Source: Arctopsyche grandis (Eukaryota > Arthropoda > Insecta > Trichoptera > Hydropsychidae). Taken from it: a DNA stretch of 64,000 nucleotides. The stretch lies in assembly GCF_051622035.1 (NCBI RefSeq), contig NC_135355.1:41583986-41647985 (forward strand). The letters are read 5' to 3'. The translations under genes were made by a program, and so were the position numbers. Positions 21,166 to 32,680 of this stretch are shown here, piece after piece (the stretch's first letter is position 1; each line of letters opens with the position of its first letter). Below the pieces are notes generated by a model, which worked only from the letters and a program-made list of their open reading frames with translations, had not been told where the DNA came from and made no database searches.

Positions 21166-22502
21166 CATTGTCATCCTTTACTTAATTATTAAAACGCCCC
21201 CACCTAGCATGAGTTGGTCTTCGGGTAATTTAAAACAATAAAAACACATATTTTCATACGTTATGAAAATATGTGATACAATATGATGTATACATATGTA
21301 GAATAGGCGATGTTGAGAGCCACACTTTATCATGCAAAGTGCCTCCGATTCCCGACCACTGGCTTATGAAATAATTCCTCTTGCAAACTTTCAACTCAAA
21401 CTAGAATATTTTCGGGTAGTATTTCGTGGTGAATTCCGGTGAGTTCCGTGATTAAGTGATTTTTAATTTTTCTGTGCTTCTTCGCGTCCTTGCAGCCGCA
21501 GGCTCGAGAATTTTGGTACTTTCTTTTTAAAGATTCCCGCCTCCAACGGGTGGCAATCAATCTTGATGATCGCACCTGTCCAAAAGTGAAAATCTCCCCG
21601 TGAAGGTGAAGCTAACATAACCGGGCAATCTCGGCAACTTTTCCGCGAGTTTTCCGCCGGCCGGAAAAAAAACGTCACGCATTTTCCGTGCCGTAATTTT
21701 GACATCAATCTACGCCGAACGCGCGAAGGAGAGAATAAAAAACCCGTGTCAGCCAAATTCACTGACAAAATGAAAATTGATGAAATGTCGCTAGTATGCA
21801 AAGTGTTCCCGGCTCTCTCTCTCTCTCGAAAAACTGCTTACCGACTTAATGTCCCTGTCGAATAATTAAGCTATCACTTTAAAAAAAAATTATTCAATCG
21901 ACATTCCATCAAAACGGAAACATTCCATTTTGAAATGTAATTTAAAGAAATATTCACTTACTTCCTCGCCCCAAATTAACAAGCGAATTTGGTTCAAATG
22001 TTTACCTAACCCACATATGTATGATGGGTAGTCCTCAAACCAGCCGTTCATTCAATTTCCTCTTTATCCTCTTAATAGAAGTGCTTTCATACTTGTGTGA
22101 AGAGCTTAATTGAAACACTTGCTCACCCAAAAATATTCCAATTGATGTCGCAAATCCAATTTACTTCTAATATTCCATTTATTGCTTTATCAAATGCTTC
22201 CTACTAAGAAACTAATACTTCCATATTACCATTTACCCGATTTAGGTGTTTTTTTATTCAAGGCCATCGTTTTTAATCTCAAATTTGTCATCAACTGACA
22301 TGTATTCATTACACAAACTACTTGAGAAAACATAAGAGAAAATTTATATTAAAATTAGTACTCAGTGTTATGATTTGGCCAAAACACTTCAATCGGCCAC
22401 GAGATTCACCAATATATTACTTTAGTTAATATATTAGTGAATTAAAAACGTATATGAGAAAGTATGCAAGCTTGTACTAAGTTTATATGAGATCTGACAC
22501 GA
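21166..22502. other. Single-copy island 21300-22450
   Basis: Non-repetitive DNA, GC-richer at 21420-21800. The minus-strand frame 21801-21463 has 112 codons but no recognisable domain and no supporting splice context. It is treated as noncoding. Confidence 0.35.
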
Positions 22503-22700
22503 GATTCCAATGTAAACTTTAATGAGTTTGTTAATGATTTTACTCCTCTAGCTTCATGTCGGAGACATTAGTTATTTATTTTATTTATTTATATAGTTTT
22601 AGCTATTTAGCTTATTTAAAAATACATTCTTAATTACTTAACTCTAAAATTTTATATATAAATTTATATGCACTCTCCTTCACAGAGGTGTCTCCGGTGA
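22503..22700 (-). mobile_element. LINE L3 3'-end fragment
   Basis: It matches 10126-10290 at high identity (TCATGTCGGAGACATTAG and onward). It is the minus-strand L3 3' end. Confidence 0.65.
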
Positions 22701-22854
22701 ATTTTAGCTAACAATAAAATATCAAAGCGATCTAAAGAGTGGAATTGGTTCAAAATCAAATCACAAATTTTTTACGTACAGGAATGTCGCTAAACTAATA
22801 GCTAATAAAAAGCTTATAAAAATATCAAGTATCATTTTTTATTGTATTTGTTTT

Positions 22855-22925
22855 TTTTTTTTTAATATTTTGCCTCAGTGACATTACAGAATACCACAAC
22901 GCATCACTGTGACCAGATATATATG
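22855..22925 (-). mobile_element. LINE 3' hairpin and tail
   Basis: In reverse complement this reads CACAGTGATGCGTTGTGG, TATTCTGTAATG, TCACTGAGGC, then an A-rich tail. Arms CAGTGA and TCACTG pair. Only the end of the LINE was inserted. Confidence 0.6.
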
Positions 22926-23194
22926 CATAATATATTTAATAAACTTGTATATAATTAATTAATTAATTATATATAAGAAAATTGGCGAGACATCTATGTA
23001 TGTATATACACAAGTTACAGATAATACATTTTTGAAACCATATTCATAATTGATAACGAGTCTAACGCTACGTCCGTAGTTAATGTATTTATAATAGTAA
23101 TAAGATATAAAATAAAATAAAATATTCATGAGATTCAACTTAAGTCTATTTGAATTAGATGAATGATTGCTAATTTCTTACTGTTCTTGTTTAA

Positions 23195-23310
23195 TTATAA
23201 GACTGGTGTGACACATTGGGGCAACCTCTCAGGTCACATTGATCATTAATTTGTTATTGTTATTCTTTATTCATTTTTTGTGTATTAATTAAAATAATAA
23301 AATAAATAAA
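23195..23310 (+). mobile_element. LINE 3' hairpin and tail, diverged
   Basis: GGTGTGACACATTGGGGC, AACCTCTCAG, GTCACATT gives a hairpin with the arms GTGTGAC and GTCACAT, followed downstream by (AATA)n at 23290-23310. Loop words fit the common design. Confidence 0.45.
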
Positions 23311-23334
23311 TAGTGGTGACATAGTGGATAGAAT

Positions 23335-23565
23335 GGTTTTTGCCAATTTTATGGAGGAACCGCTTCAACAATGAAATCATATAAATTAGCAAACTCTAAT
23401 AGGAAGCGACGACGTGGAGTCACAAATATCCAAGTTTGACCAGCAGCATTTAAGATTATACTCAAAATAAATTCTTTTCTATTGAGGTCAGCCCACGGGA
23501 TCGAATTTGGCGCCTCTCGGTGCTTAGTATCAACTACCGAGACACGCTGCTGGCTAAAAGTTTGT
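23335..23565 (-). mobile_element. SINE, minus strand
   Basis: Reverse complement gives AGCCAGCAGCGTGTCTCGG, the box B region near 23500 (GGCGCCAAATTCGATCC), the second CTGCTGG-like arm, and body words GTGACTCCACGTCGTCG and GAAGCGGTTCC. The tail is missing. Confidence 0.7.
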
Positions 23566-24880
23566 GAAAAAAACCCAAAGAAATTGAATCTGTGAATGGA
23601 TTTGATCGCATTGGAATATTTTTACCTTATTATTAAAATCCTTATATGTAGGTCTATGCTTATAATAAAATAAAAAAATAAGCACTGCATAGTAAAAGCA
23701 GGTTTTTGTTTCATTTTGCATACACATGTTAAATCAAAATTAGAACTGACCCAGTTCTTATGTATGTAAGTCAATAGTATATTTACATTTCATTGTTAGG
23801 GCCACTCGTCAGGGAGGCAAATGAGCTTTTAATACGTTTCCTTTATTTGAGAAAGGGCTCCCGTGCACTAATTAAACTGTCAGACCCACATACGGACAGG
23901 GGGGGGATAAAACTCTTTACAAAAAGCTAACCAGAAAAGAGATTTTCCGCTAAAGAATTGGGCACTGAAAGTTTTTTACATGCGTACTAAAACCTATATT
24001 ATTTTCTTTTCGTTGCGTAAAATCCTTTTGTACGAGATTTCGCCTTTACCTACCTACGTACGTACGTATGTCTACGTTTATACGTGATTTTATACATGTT
24101 TGTGTGTGTGTGTGTGTGAATAAAAGCTGTGTAACACTGTCGAAACCATTACCGAGTGAACGTGAAAGCTCGGTATCATCTCTAGAGGACTTCCACACGT
24201 TTGACTGGAAAACGATTCAGGCTGGAAAATGCGTGTGTGTGTGGAAAACGGCCACAGTACTTCGTGCACGTACGTTCTGTATAAATGACGGAAAATTTAA
24301 TTTCGAAATAGGGCTGTGTACAAATATCAACGATTATATGTATATTTATATTTATGTGTACATTTATTTTACACATATGTACATGCTATGGATTGAATAG
24401 AATATAAAGCTTTAAACAAAATCAAACCAGCCAATATTTTATTCTAATTATAAAACTTATCTCTTTTGCTTTAATTGACCTTACACGGTATATAACAAAA
24501 AGATTGTAACAATTTTTTTTTAATTTATCCAAAAAAGGACTATAGTATCTAAATATAATGAAATTAAAAATTTGTTTGTATCAAAACGTTTCTTAATGCA
24601 TCAAAAATATATAAATATATACATAAAAAAAAGTTTTTTAATGTATATATTTATATATTTTATGTACTATTTTAATTTTGTTCAATGTGAACTAAGAATG
24701 GGATTTATGGATTTTTTTTTTGTTTTTTACATTTTGTTCATTTTTTTCTGATGTATTATTTTTCTTTTGTTACTTTTTTTATTTTATTTTATCATGTTTT
24801 TCTGCTTTTGCTTTTTTCTTTTAAATTTCATATTTTACTTGTTTTATCTTATTTCATCTTTGTTTTTTCTTTATCAAATG
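23566..24880. other. Single-copy DNA with (GT)n
   Basis: Unique sequence runs from about 23780 to 24400, with a (TG)n run near 24098-24118. The frame 24068-24400 is created by the repeat and AT-rich sequence. Downstream to 24880 is T-rich. Confidence 0.35.
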
Positions 24881-24950
24881 TAGGCCATTGTGGTGCATTA
24901 GGTTCTTCCTGTAATGTCCCAATGGTTTTTTATATTAAATAAATAAATGT
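24881..24950 (+). mobile_element. LINE 3' hairpin and tail
   Basis: GGCCATTGTGGTGCATTAGG, TTCTTCCTGTAATG, TCCCAATGG then (AAATA)n. The arms CCATTG and CAATGG pair; the loop contains GCATTAGG and CCTGTAATG. The T-rich DNA before it may be its 3' UTR. Confidence 0.6.
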
Positions 24951-24954
24951 ACTT

Positions 24955-25140
24955 CCAGTAGGTAGGCACTAGGGTAGAGGCAAGGATAGCAACTGTAAAT
25001 TGTTATATAAGAGATATTTGTTATATATCTGAGGAAACTCCTTTGCACTCTCAATTTTTTAGCAATGGACTTCATATAATAGAAGAATACTTAAGAATGC
25101 TTCGTACTCACATAGAATTCGAAGCACTATGGAAAGTAAT
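24955..25140 (-). pseudogene. LINE J2-like coding fragment
   Basis: On the minus strand, with two frame changes, the words for LRVQRSFLRYI and SCYPCLYP match the J2 stretch IERIQKRFLRYLYL..GYYPWLYPS. It is a short, strongly decayed LINE remnant. Confidence 0.5.
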
Positions 25141-25275
25141 GATTGGGTTCATATTACACACATAAATATACTTTTTTTCGCTTCTGATATAATGATTGTG
25201 TGAAAACCTTGTACTGTATTCCATATAATAAAATTATGTTCAAATATTATATTATAAAAAAATTTTTTTTCAAAA

Positions 25276-25499
25276 ACATACCTCTTCTATAATTTGTATA
25301 TAAAATTAATATTTTGAATAAAAATACCAATAATTTTATTTTACTACCGCCATCTATGTTTAAAACTAAAAACTGGATAAACGTCAGGCACTTTCAGAAA
25401 TTCAAATTTCAAACGCGTCAAAAACGTTTTTTTTTCACTGTAATGGCGGGGGATACATTTACTTCTATTGATGACCAAAATGAGCAATATGGCAAAGTA
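25276..25499 (+). mobile_element. MITE-V copy with conserved short frame
   Basis: The left TIR reads ACATACCTCTTCTATAAT. The leader carries AAACGTCAGGCAC and CAAACGCGTC. The short frame starts at 25443: MAGDTFTS then IDDQNEQYGKV. GTAAGC at 25497 follows as a potential donor. The right part is replaced by a minus-strand SINE, whose CCCCAATACGCCTTCC tail begins at 25501. Confidence 0.75.
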
Positions 25500-25500
25500 A

Positions 25501-25860
25501 GCCCCAATACGCCTTCCTGGCTATTTAGAATCATCGATATACAATTTTAGATTAATTTTAACGGAGCATCATAGATACATCTATGGATAAATTTGATTTT
25601 TTGTAAATCGCCAAATTTTAGGATACCGAAAAACTTGAAATTTGCGAGAAATAGGACAGGGATTATCAATTTTTTGGAACCATTACAATGAAATCAGATA
25701 AATTGGCAAACTCTGATAGGAAATGATCGACCGGAAGTCACGTATTCAAGATCTGGCCAGCAGCACAGCCAATGGATTGAGCTCGGGACCGCAAACTTAA
25801 ATGCATTACACAATTACCATTGATCTACGAAAAGATTTACCATTGATCTACTGAAAAGAT
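25501..25860 (-). mobile_element. SINE, minus strand
   Basis: From the tail side it reads CCCCAATACGCCTTCCTGGC, then AACCATTACAATGAAATCAG, CTCTGATAGGAAATGATCG, AGATCTGGCCAGCAGCAC. The head with a box B-like element lies at about 25770. It cuts off the MITE-V copy on its left. Confidence 0.7.
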
Positions 25861-26289
25861 AAATTCAATGAAAAACAAAATCAAATAATTATATGTTCAC
25901 TTATTGAATTCCCATAAGAATCGGTCCATTTGGAGGAATAAATATAATAGGTTTTTAAATAGAAAAATATGTTACTATTATATATGTATGTATGTATGTA
26001 TGTATGCTTACACGTAGTTTCAAAATTACTAAAGCGGTTTGAATGTGTTTTGCAAAACCAGAAAGGATAATAATTTAAATTTTCGTGGAGATAGGAAACA
26101 TTCAAATGGTTGAAAAAGCTTCCAGTTGGCATATCATTTCCAAATGTATTATTTCAACGGTGGAAATTTATTGCAATTACCTCAATTTAAAACTTACAGC
26201 AATGAAATTTATATTCAAAACACTATGTAATATCAAAAAAATTAAAATAATGTTGCGTGGACGTTTAGAGTGGTTTCTAAGAGAGGAGT

Positions 26290-26590
26290 AAAAAACGTAC
26301 AAGTTGTGGTAGAGGTAGTTTATCGTTCTTGATCCAGCTCCAAATGAAACATTGACTAAAACCGCTTAATATTTATACCCAGTGGGTACTCTCAATACAG
26401 AGTGGTCATTGGTCGATGTGTCGCGAGATCTTATTGGCTGTTGTACACAGCTTGTTCATTCGTCGAGGCCTTTTTGGCGCGAACCCGAAATCAGGTGATT
26501 AGTAAAGGTAAACCAACGGTCCACGAGTAACAATTACCCAACCTCTTTACAAAACTATTTTATTATTAATACTTTTATATATATTTTATA
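26290..26590 (-). mobile_element. LTR fragment (family LTR2)
   Basis: Reverse complement shares with 59246-59530 the words CAGCCAATAAG, TCGCGACNCATCGACCAAT and a TATA box (GGGTATAAATATT against CTGTATAAATAGT). This is the promoter side of an LTR. No TG..CA borders or TSD were established. Confidence 0.55.
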
Positions 26591-26593
26591 AAC

Positions 26594-26767
26594 ACTCACC
26601 TCAGAGGTCACTCGCTTAGACTCCAAAAAGAAAAATTTAATAAATTGATCAGAGATTCCTTCTTTTCAAACAGAGTGGTTTCAGCTTGGAATAGTCTTCC
26701 CAGTGATATAGTAACCTCTGATAACGTTAATCTTTTTAAGAATAAGCTAAACTCTTTTGAAAACTAA
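26594..26767 (+). pseudogene. LINE C-terminus (LRGHSLRLQKEKFN type)
   Basis: An uninterrupted frame of 57 codons ends at TAA. It reads THLRGHSLRLQKEKFNKLIR, then DSFFSNRVVSAWNSLPSDIV and ends NLFKNKLNSFEN. This is the extreme C-terminus of CR1/Jockey-type LINE ORF2 (RGHSLRL..FF..RVV..WNSLP..V). The frame is intact, suggesting a younger insertion than the other LINEs here, but it is 5'-truncated and has no RT. Confidence 0.88.
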
Positions 26768-27008
26768 AGGATTTCTGTAATTCTTCTTTCCCACAATCGA
26801 ATTTCTGTTTTTTTTTTTTTTGTTTATATATTTTTTGCCCCCTTATTTTTATTTTAATACTGTTTTTTTATGTATTTTAATTTTTCTCATTTTAATTGCA
26901 TATATGTACATACATATGTATAATTTGTTAAAATATGTTTGATCAAACCCCTTGGGTCTATCGGCTTTGCCGCCTCCCCCAAGTATATTAAATAAATAAA
27001 TAAATAAA
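26768..27008 (+). mobile_element. 3' UTR and tail of the same LINE
   Basis: The UTR ends with a hairpin built on CTTGGG and CCCAAG around GGCTTTGCCGCC (26951-26984), then (TAAA)n to 27008. Its loop differs from the GCRTTGG design of the other families here. Confidence 0.75.
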
Positions 27009-28376
27009 TATTTTAGTATAATTATACACATAGATACATGTAGATTTCCATTCTACCATTTATCGTCGCAATGCGCTCAAAGTTATGAAATAAATAAGCA
27101 AAACGTAAAATGAATTTTCTCACTCCGTTTGGAACTGAGATGAGAGATTCTGGGAGAGGAAGAGGTTGGGGGATGGTGATGTGGGGGGTGTGACTGACTG
27201 TAGACTTCACTTTCCAGGAAAAACGGCAGGGAGAGAAAAAAATCACGAGCCACGGAGCAAAAGCTCGGAAAAGTCTCGCTTAATTATAACGTCAAACTAT
27301 TCTTTGAAGCCTTCCGTTCAGAACTCGAGTCGCTTATTACCCGGGTCCTGAGACTTTATCCGGGTGGTGGGGGTAAACAAAACAGAAACCTCGCTCAAGA
27401 AAAAGCCAAGTTCATTAACTTTGAGCAATATTCGTTTGCCTGTTAATCCGCCACCCTCCGCGACCCACCCTTTCCCAGGGTGAACTATTTTCCGGCCTGA
27501 ATATGCTCCTTCTCGGTCCACATTTTAATTTATGGTCCTCTGCCACAACTTTGATTGTTCACGGTGACTAACTGCGAATAATCTATTGACGTAGAACTAC
27601 GCTTATTTATGAGGGTGCGTATAATAGACGCGACACGAAAATACGTTGCCTTTAAATTGGCCATAATTCCAATACCACATACATACATATATGTGCGTGT
27701 ATTTCTCGCATATCGATAATACTTACATACAGCAAAAATGACTTTGTAATGATAGTTAATATAGAGCTTTTTGATATACGGCATTTATTCGAAAACGTAT
27801 GAAAACCAACTGCAATAAACCAAACAGTTGATAGCGTTCACAAAGCAAACTTAAGTGCTTCTACTTTTTTTAAATCAATACAGTTGATGAAAAAAATTCT
27901 AAACTTATATTTATGTCGTATTTTGCCTACTATTAAATATGTCAAGTTATAATATATCAAGCTAAGGATCTCGATACAATTATTTTTCATACTATATTCT
28001 ACTAGTATGTAGTTTTAATATAAGTCATATTTTACGTCTACTTGTGAAGGTAGATTTTCAAGATAGCCTCGACTACTTTTTAAAAAAGCTATTAGTGCGA
28101 TATTTTCTCTTTCATAGCAATCATAAATATACGAATAGAGCAAGAATGATGCTGTGTAACAATCATTATTATTTGGCCTGTTGATTTACAGTCAGTCCAC
28201 AGTATTGTGATAAATGTATGAACTATCGTAAATCAGGGCTACTCGAACTAAACAAAAACTAACATTGTAAAAATGAACATGAAATAGAAGTCAGAACGAT
28301 CCAATGAGATGAAATCTACATAGTTTATCGTTATAGGCTTAAACTTTAAAGATTATCCATGACATTGGTAATTATT
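27009..28376. other. Single-copy island
   Basis: The part 27030-27650 is GC-richer and unique. Overlapping frames on both strands lack domains. The part 27780-28370 is AT-rich. Confidence 0.35.
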
Positions 28377-28379
28377 TAA

Positions 28380-28740
28380 CCAGCAGTTTGGCTTAATGGT
28401 AGCGTATATATTTAGCACCACTGCGATCGATGGTTCGACTCGTCAAACTGCTGGTTAGATTTGGGGGTTTTGTGACTTTAAATCGATCGTTTCTCTATCA
28501 GAGTTTGCCAATTTTATCTCATCATTGTTGAAACGGTTCCTGAAAATTGGTAATAGATAATTTCCTGTTCTCACAAAAATATGTGTGTATAATTTGTAGA
28601 AGTTATGCACAGAAATCTGAAATCTATAGATGTCTTTATAATTTCGTGTTTATTATGTGTATAAAAATTGTAATAATAAGTGTGCACAAAATCTAAAAAT
28701 AATCCATAGATGTATCTATGATTATTATTTCTGTACTTGA
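28380..28740 (+). mobile_element. tRNA-derived SINE with clear head
   Basis: The 75-nt head at 28380-28454 folds like a tRNA: acceptor arms CCAGCAG (28380-28386) and CTGCTGG (28448-28454), box A TGGCTTAATGG (28389-28399), box B GGTTCGACTC (28432-28441). The body words TCGATCGTTTCTC, AGAGTTTGCCAATTTTATC and GAAACGGTTCC follow. The 3' end has been replaced by an LD-type LINE tail. Confidence 0.85.
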
Positions 28741-28769
28741 TTAATTATTATATTCTATGTTTATTGAAC

Positions 28770-28870
28770 GAACTGTATACGTTGTCTGTCCGTTCTCGTA
28801 CACTCGTCGCATTGGAGCGATCTGTTATGACGAGTGTACATTGATTGTAATAAAAATAAAAATTTAATTC
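28770..28870 (+). mobile_element. LINE D-type 3' hairpin and tail
   Basis: Perfect 11-bp arms GTACACTCGTC and GACGAGTGTAC enclose GCATTGGAGCGATCTGTTAT (28809-28828), followed by A-rich tail. It matches the end of LINE D at 47922-47972 and a copy at 51050. Confidence 0.8.
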
Positions 28871-29185
28871 TTCCACTATGTTTTTTCATCCTTTTAATAT
28901 GTGTGCTCTTCACGAGAAAATTCAGGTATAATTTTTGTTTCAATAGGATGTAATAAATAAAATAAATAAACCCGAAGTGGGATTTTTCTCTTGGAAAAGT
29001 CAAAAATGGTATGACCACACGATTTTTTTCACTCCACTGAACGTAAAAAGGTGAAAATTTATATTTGCATTCTTTATGTGCTAACTTAAAGTTGATAAGG
29101 TTTTGCTTAGAATTAATAAACCGGAAGTAGTGATTTTTTTTAACATTTAAATTATTTCTATCTTCATGATAATTTATGTTTATAG
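28871..29185. repeat. CCGGAAGT-type repeat units
   Basis: Two motif words, CCCGAAGTGGGATTTTT near 28970 and CCGGAAGTAGTG at 29125, lie about 150 bp apart and repeat the units at 32345 and 32493, including GAACGTAAAAAGGTGAAAAT. Confidence 0.7.
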
Positions 29186-29189
29186 TGTG

Positions 29190-29490
29190 ATTTTGATTTT
29201 TAAATGCTTTTTATTATTACTAAATTATGTTCACGATACATCTTATATCTATTTTAATAGCTACTGACCTACTGATCATTTTCTATTTTACAATTTTAAT
29301 TTAATTTTGTTAGTAATCCCAGTATTATATTATTGTAATGTTAATGTACAGTATAATAAGAAAAAGAGCTCAAAAACCTATTTACAATTCTTATAAATGC
29401 TCATAATACATCTAATACATAATATTAATTAAATACTCTCTAAAGTCGATGATCTAAAACAGATTGTGTTTAGTTAATCTGTGTTTATGT
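29190..29490 (-). mobile_element. LINE J1 3' end, minus strand
   Basis: The segment begins (plus strand) AAATGCTTTTTATTATTAC, the complement of the J1 end, and runs back through the 3' UTR to words for the last codons near 29450. Confidence 0.8.
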
Positions 29491-30404
<914 letters not shown>

Positions 30405-30420
<16 letters not shown>

Positions 30421-30740
30421 CTCTTATACGTTTCACATTCATCCCCTATCTCTTATCCGATCGTTTTCATACTTTGCCATATTGCTCATTTTGGTCATCA
30501 ATATAAGTTAAGGTATCATCCGCAATTACGATGGTGAAAAAATATCGTATTAGACACGTTTGAAAATACTGCATCGTATTACACGGTGACGTTTATCTGT
30601 CACATTCATCATTCACATCGGTAGTTTCATTACTTTTCGCCCTACCATCTCACTGTCAAATTTTAATTATTTAAACGCCTAAAAACTTTTTTTTTTCAGT
30701 CTATATTTTATAAAATTTGCTTTATATGTTCTCGTTATCT
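30405..30740 (-). mobile_element. MITE-V copy, start codon lost
   Basis: Reverse complement contains GACCAAAATGAGCAATATGG and the GTATGAAAACGATCGG donor region. The start codon reads ATT instead of ATG. The leader words ACGTCACC, TTTAAA and TATAAAATATAGACTG follow toward 30730. Confidence 0.75.
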
Positions 30741-31740
30741 CTAATATATAAATATTTATAGTTTTGTGGAGGCTTGCTGAGCCAACGGTCTTGGGTGTTG
30801 CCACACTGGCCTTTATGCAGGGTGGCAACACTGTTGGGTGAGTCTGACAGAATGACGTTTGACCCATAACCTAAAATCAAAACAAACTTTCTAACCAATA
30901 CAGGCTTAATATATGTACACAGATCAAACAGTGATAGTTTTATTTTTAGTTATTAGTTATCAGCTGATTTATTCTTACTCTACTTACAACTACTTATCTC
31001 TATTCCTTATTATATAATCATCAAAGTATTGTATAAATAAAATATTGTCTCCGTGCGTGGGTTATGTACCATGCTTGCTTTGTGTCACCACGCACCCATC
31101 GTGTCCTAATTTAAACAAAGCTTAATAAACCTTACATTTTACACATTTATATTAAAGTGGTGCTTGTTCTAATGAAATTTAGATATTTTTATCAATTATA
31201 ATTAAAAAAAAATCATATAATAGACTTTATCTATTATATGTATTTGAGGAATGTACGAAGGTCACAAAACAAAATTCAATAATTAAACATGTGTATGTGT
31301 ATATGTGTGAAGACACATAAAAGTAAGCGTTGGCATTCGAGTGAAAATATTCCGTATTCGTATCCATCGGAAAAAATAACGAGGACTCCGAGAAAACTCG
31401 TAAATTAGATTAGGCGGTGAAGTCTAAAAGAAAAAAGATATTCATTTAAATTATTACATTTTTTACATCGCATAATTCAATTTGAAATTCGCGCGCGCGA
31501 GTTTGAATGAACCAAGTTCGCTTAATTCACTCGGACATTTCAATGAATTATTTTCAAATTCAATATCAAACTATTCCTCATTGTCGTTCGAGAGTTTGCC
31601 GGATTTTTTAAAATTAAAATTGTATGTAATGGGAATATTAAATCACGGGTTCCACAACCATGAGTCATAAGATTTCTAAGTAGTCACAAATTAATACTAA
31701 CAATTTTTACTTTATCTATGTACGTAATAACAATAGATGA
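30741..31740. other. AT-rich DNA with one hairpin and an inverted repeat fragment
   Basis: A short hairpin GTTGCCAC..GTGGCAAC lies at 30797-30832. The part 31225-31310 (ATGTATTTGAGGAATGTACG) is an inverted partial copy of the 32760-32820 segment. Unique DNA with no gene fills 31320-31700. Confidence 0.4.
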
Positions 31741-31789
31741 AGTATTGTGATTATGCGAAAACTCCAACTCGAGATTTTAACTGTCTTCG

Positions 31790-32680
31790 AACTATTTTTT
31801 AAATATTTTTCCTAAACTGGTAGTAGTACTTTTACTCTAGAGAATCGATGTTTTTTTTTATGTTTTTATCAGAAACCTTTTGGTTTATTGAACTGAAATA
31901 TCATATTTTTTATTTGATATTTTTACTTTATCTGTTATTATTAAATGCTATTTTTTATGTTTATGTATGGATAAACATACAAACCGCTAACTGAATCGAA
32001 CTGAAATTTTATTACATGTAATAGAAATTATAAATTTTATACCCTAATATTTTTACCTGAACCGGAAGTAGTTCTATTACTCTAGAAAATCGAGGTTTTT
32101 TATATTTTTCTCAGAAACCTTTTGATTTATTGAACTAAAATTTAATGTCTAGAAGTTTAAGCTTAATACCAAGCTATGTATAAAATTTGATAAGCATTCC
32201 TCAACCGGAAGTGGCAGTTTACTCTTGTTCGATTATTCTTCCACTATTTTTTCGACCCCTTAAGCATGTGTGCTCGTCGCGAAAAAAATGAAGAATAATT
32301 CATGTATCAATGTGATGAAAATAAAAAAAACACTAAATTTAATAAACCGGAAGTGGGATTTTTTCCACTTAGAAAGGCCAAAAATGTTGTCGCCACGATT
32401 CTATCCACACTCCTGAACGTGTCAAGCTGAAAATTTATAATTATATTTTTTATGTACTAACTTAGAGCTGATAAGGTTTTGGTCAGAATTCATAAACCGG
32501 AAGTAGTATTTTTTTTTAAAACAATATTTCATTATTTTATTTTGACCTTTTAAATTATTTTAATATGCTTGCTTTTTATTGTGTATAATACTGATAGTGA
32601 TTTTAAGTAATAAAAAAATTAACAAAATACAACAACCGGAAGTAGAACTTTTGTCTTGTGCAAGTTTCCATACATTTGCG
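31790..32680 (+). repeat. Tandem-like array with CCGGAAGT every 139-146 bp
   Basis: The motif ACCGGAAGT (or a close variant) lies near 31815, 32063, 32207, 32349, 32495 and 32634. After the first, spacings are about 140-146 bp. Units share context: AAACC before, then a T-rich stretch such as GTAGTNNTTTT, and in some units CTCAGAAACCTTTTG. Units are diverged, unlike a young satellite. CCGGAAGT is the core recognised by ETS-type factors, which may be coincidence. Confidence 0.75.

Noticed and set aside
21463-21801. 112-codon minus-strand frame
   Set aside because: Unique DNA without domain, splice or start support.
24068-24400. 110-codon frame
   Set aside because: Starts in a (TG)n tract and ends in AT-rich simple sequence.
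31790-32680. Regular CCGGAAGT spacing considered as a CRISPR-like array
   Set aside because: Eukaryotic context, repeat core too short, spacers about 135 bp and related to one another.
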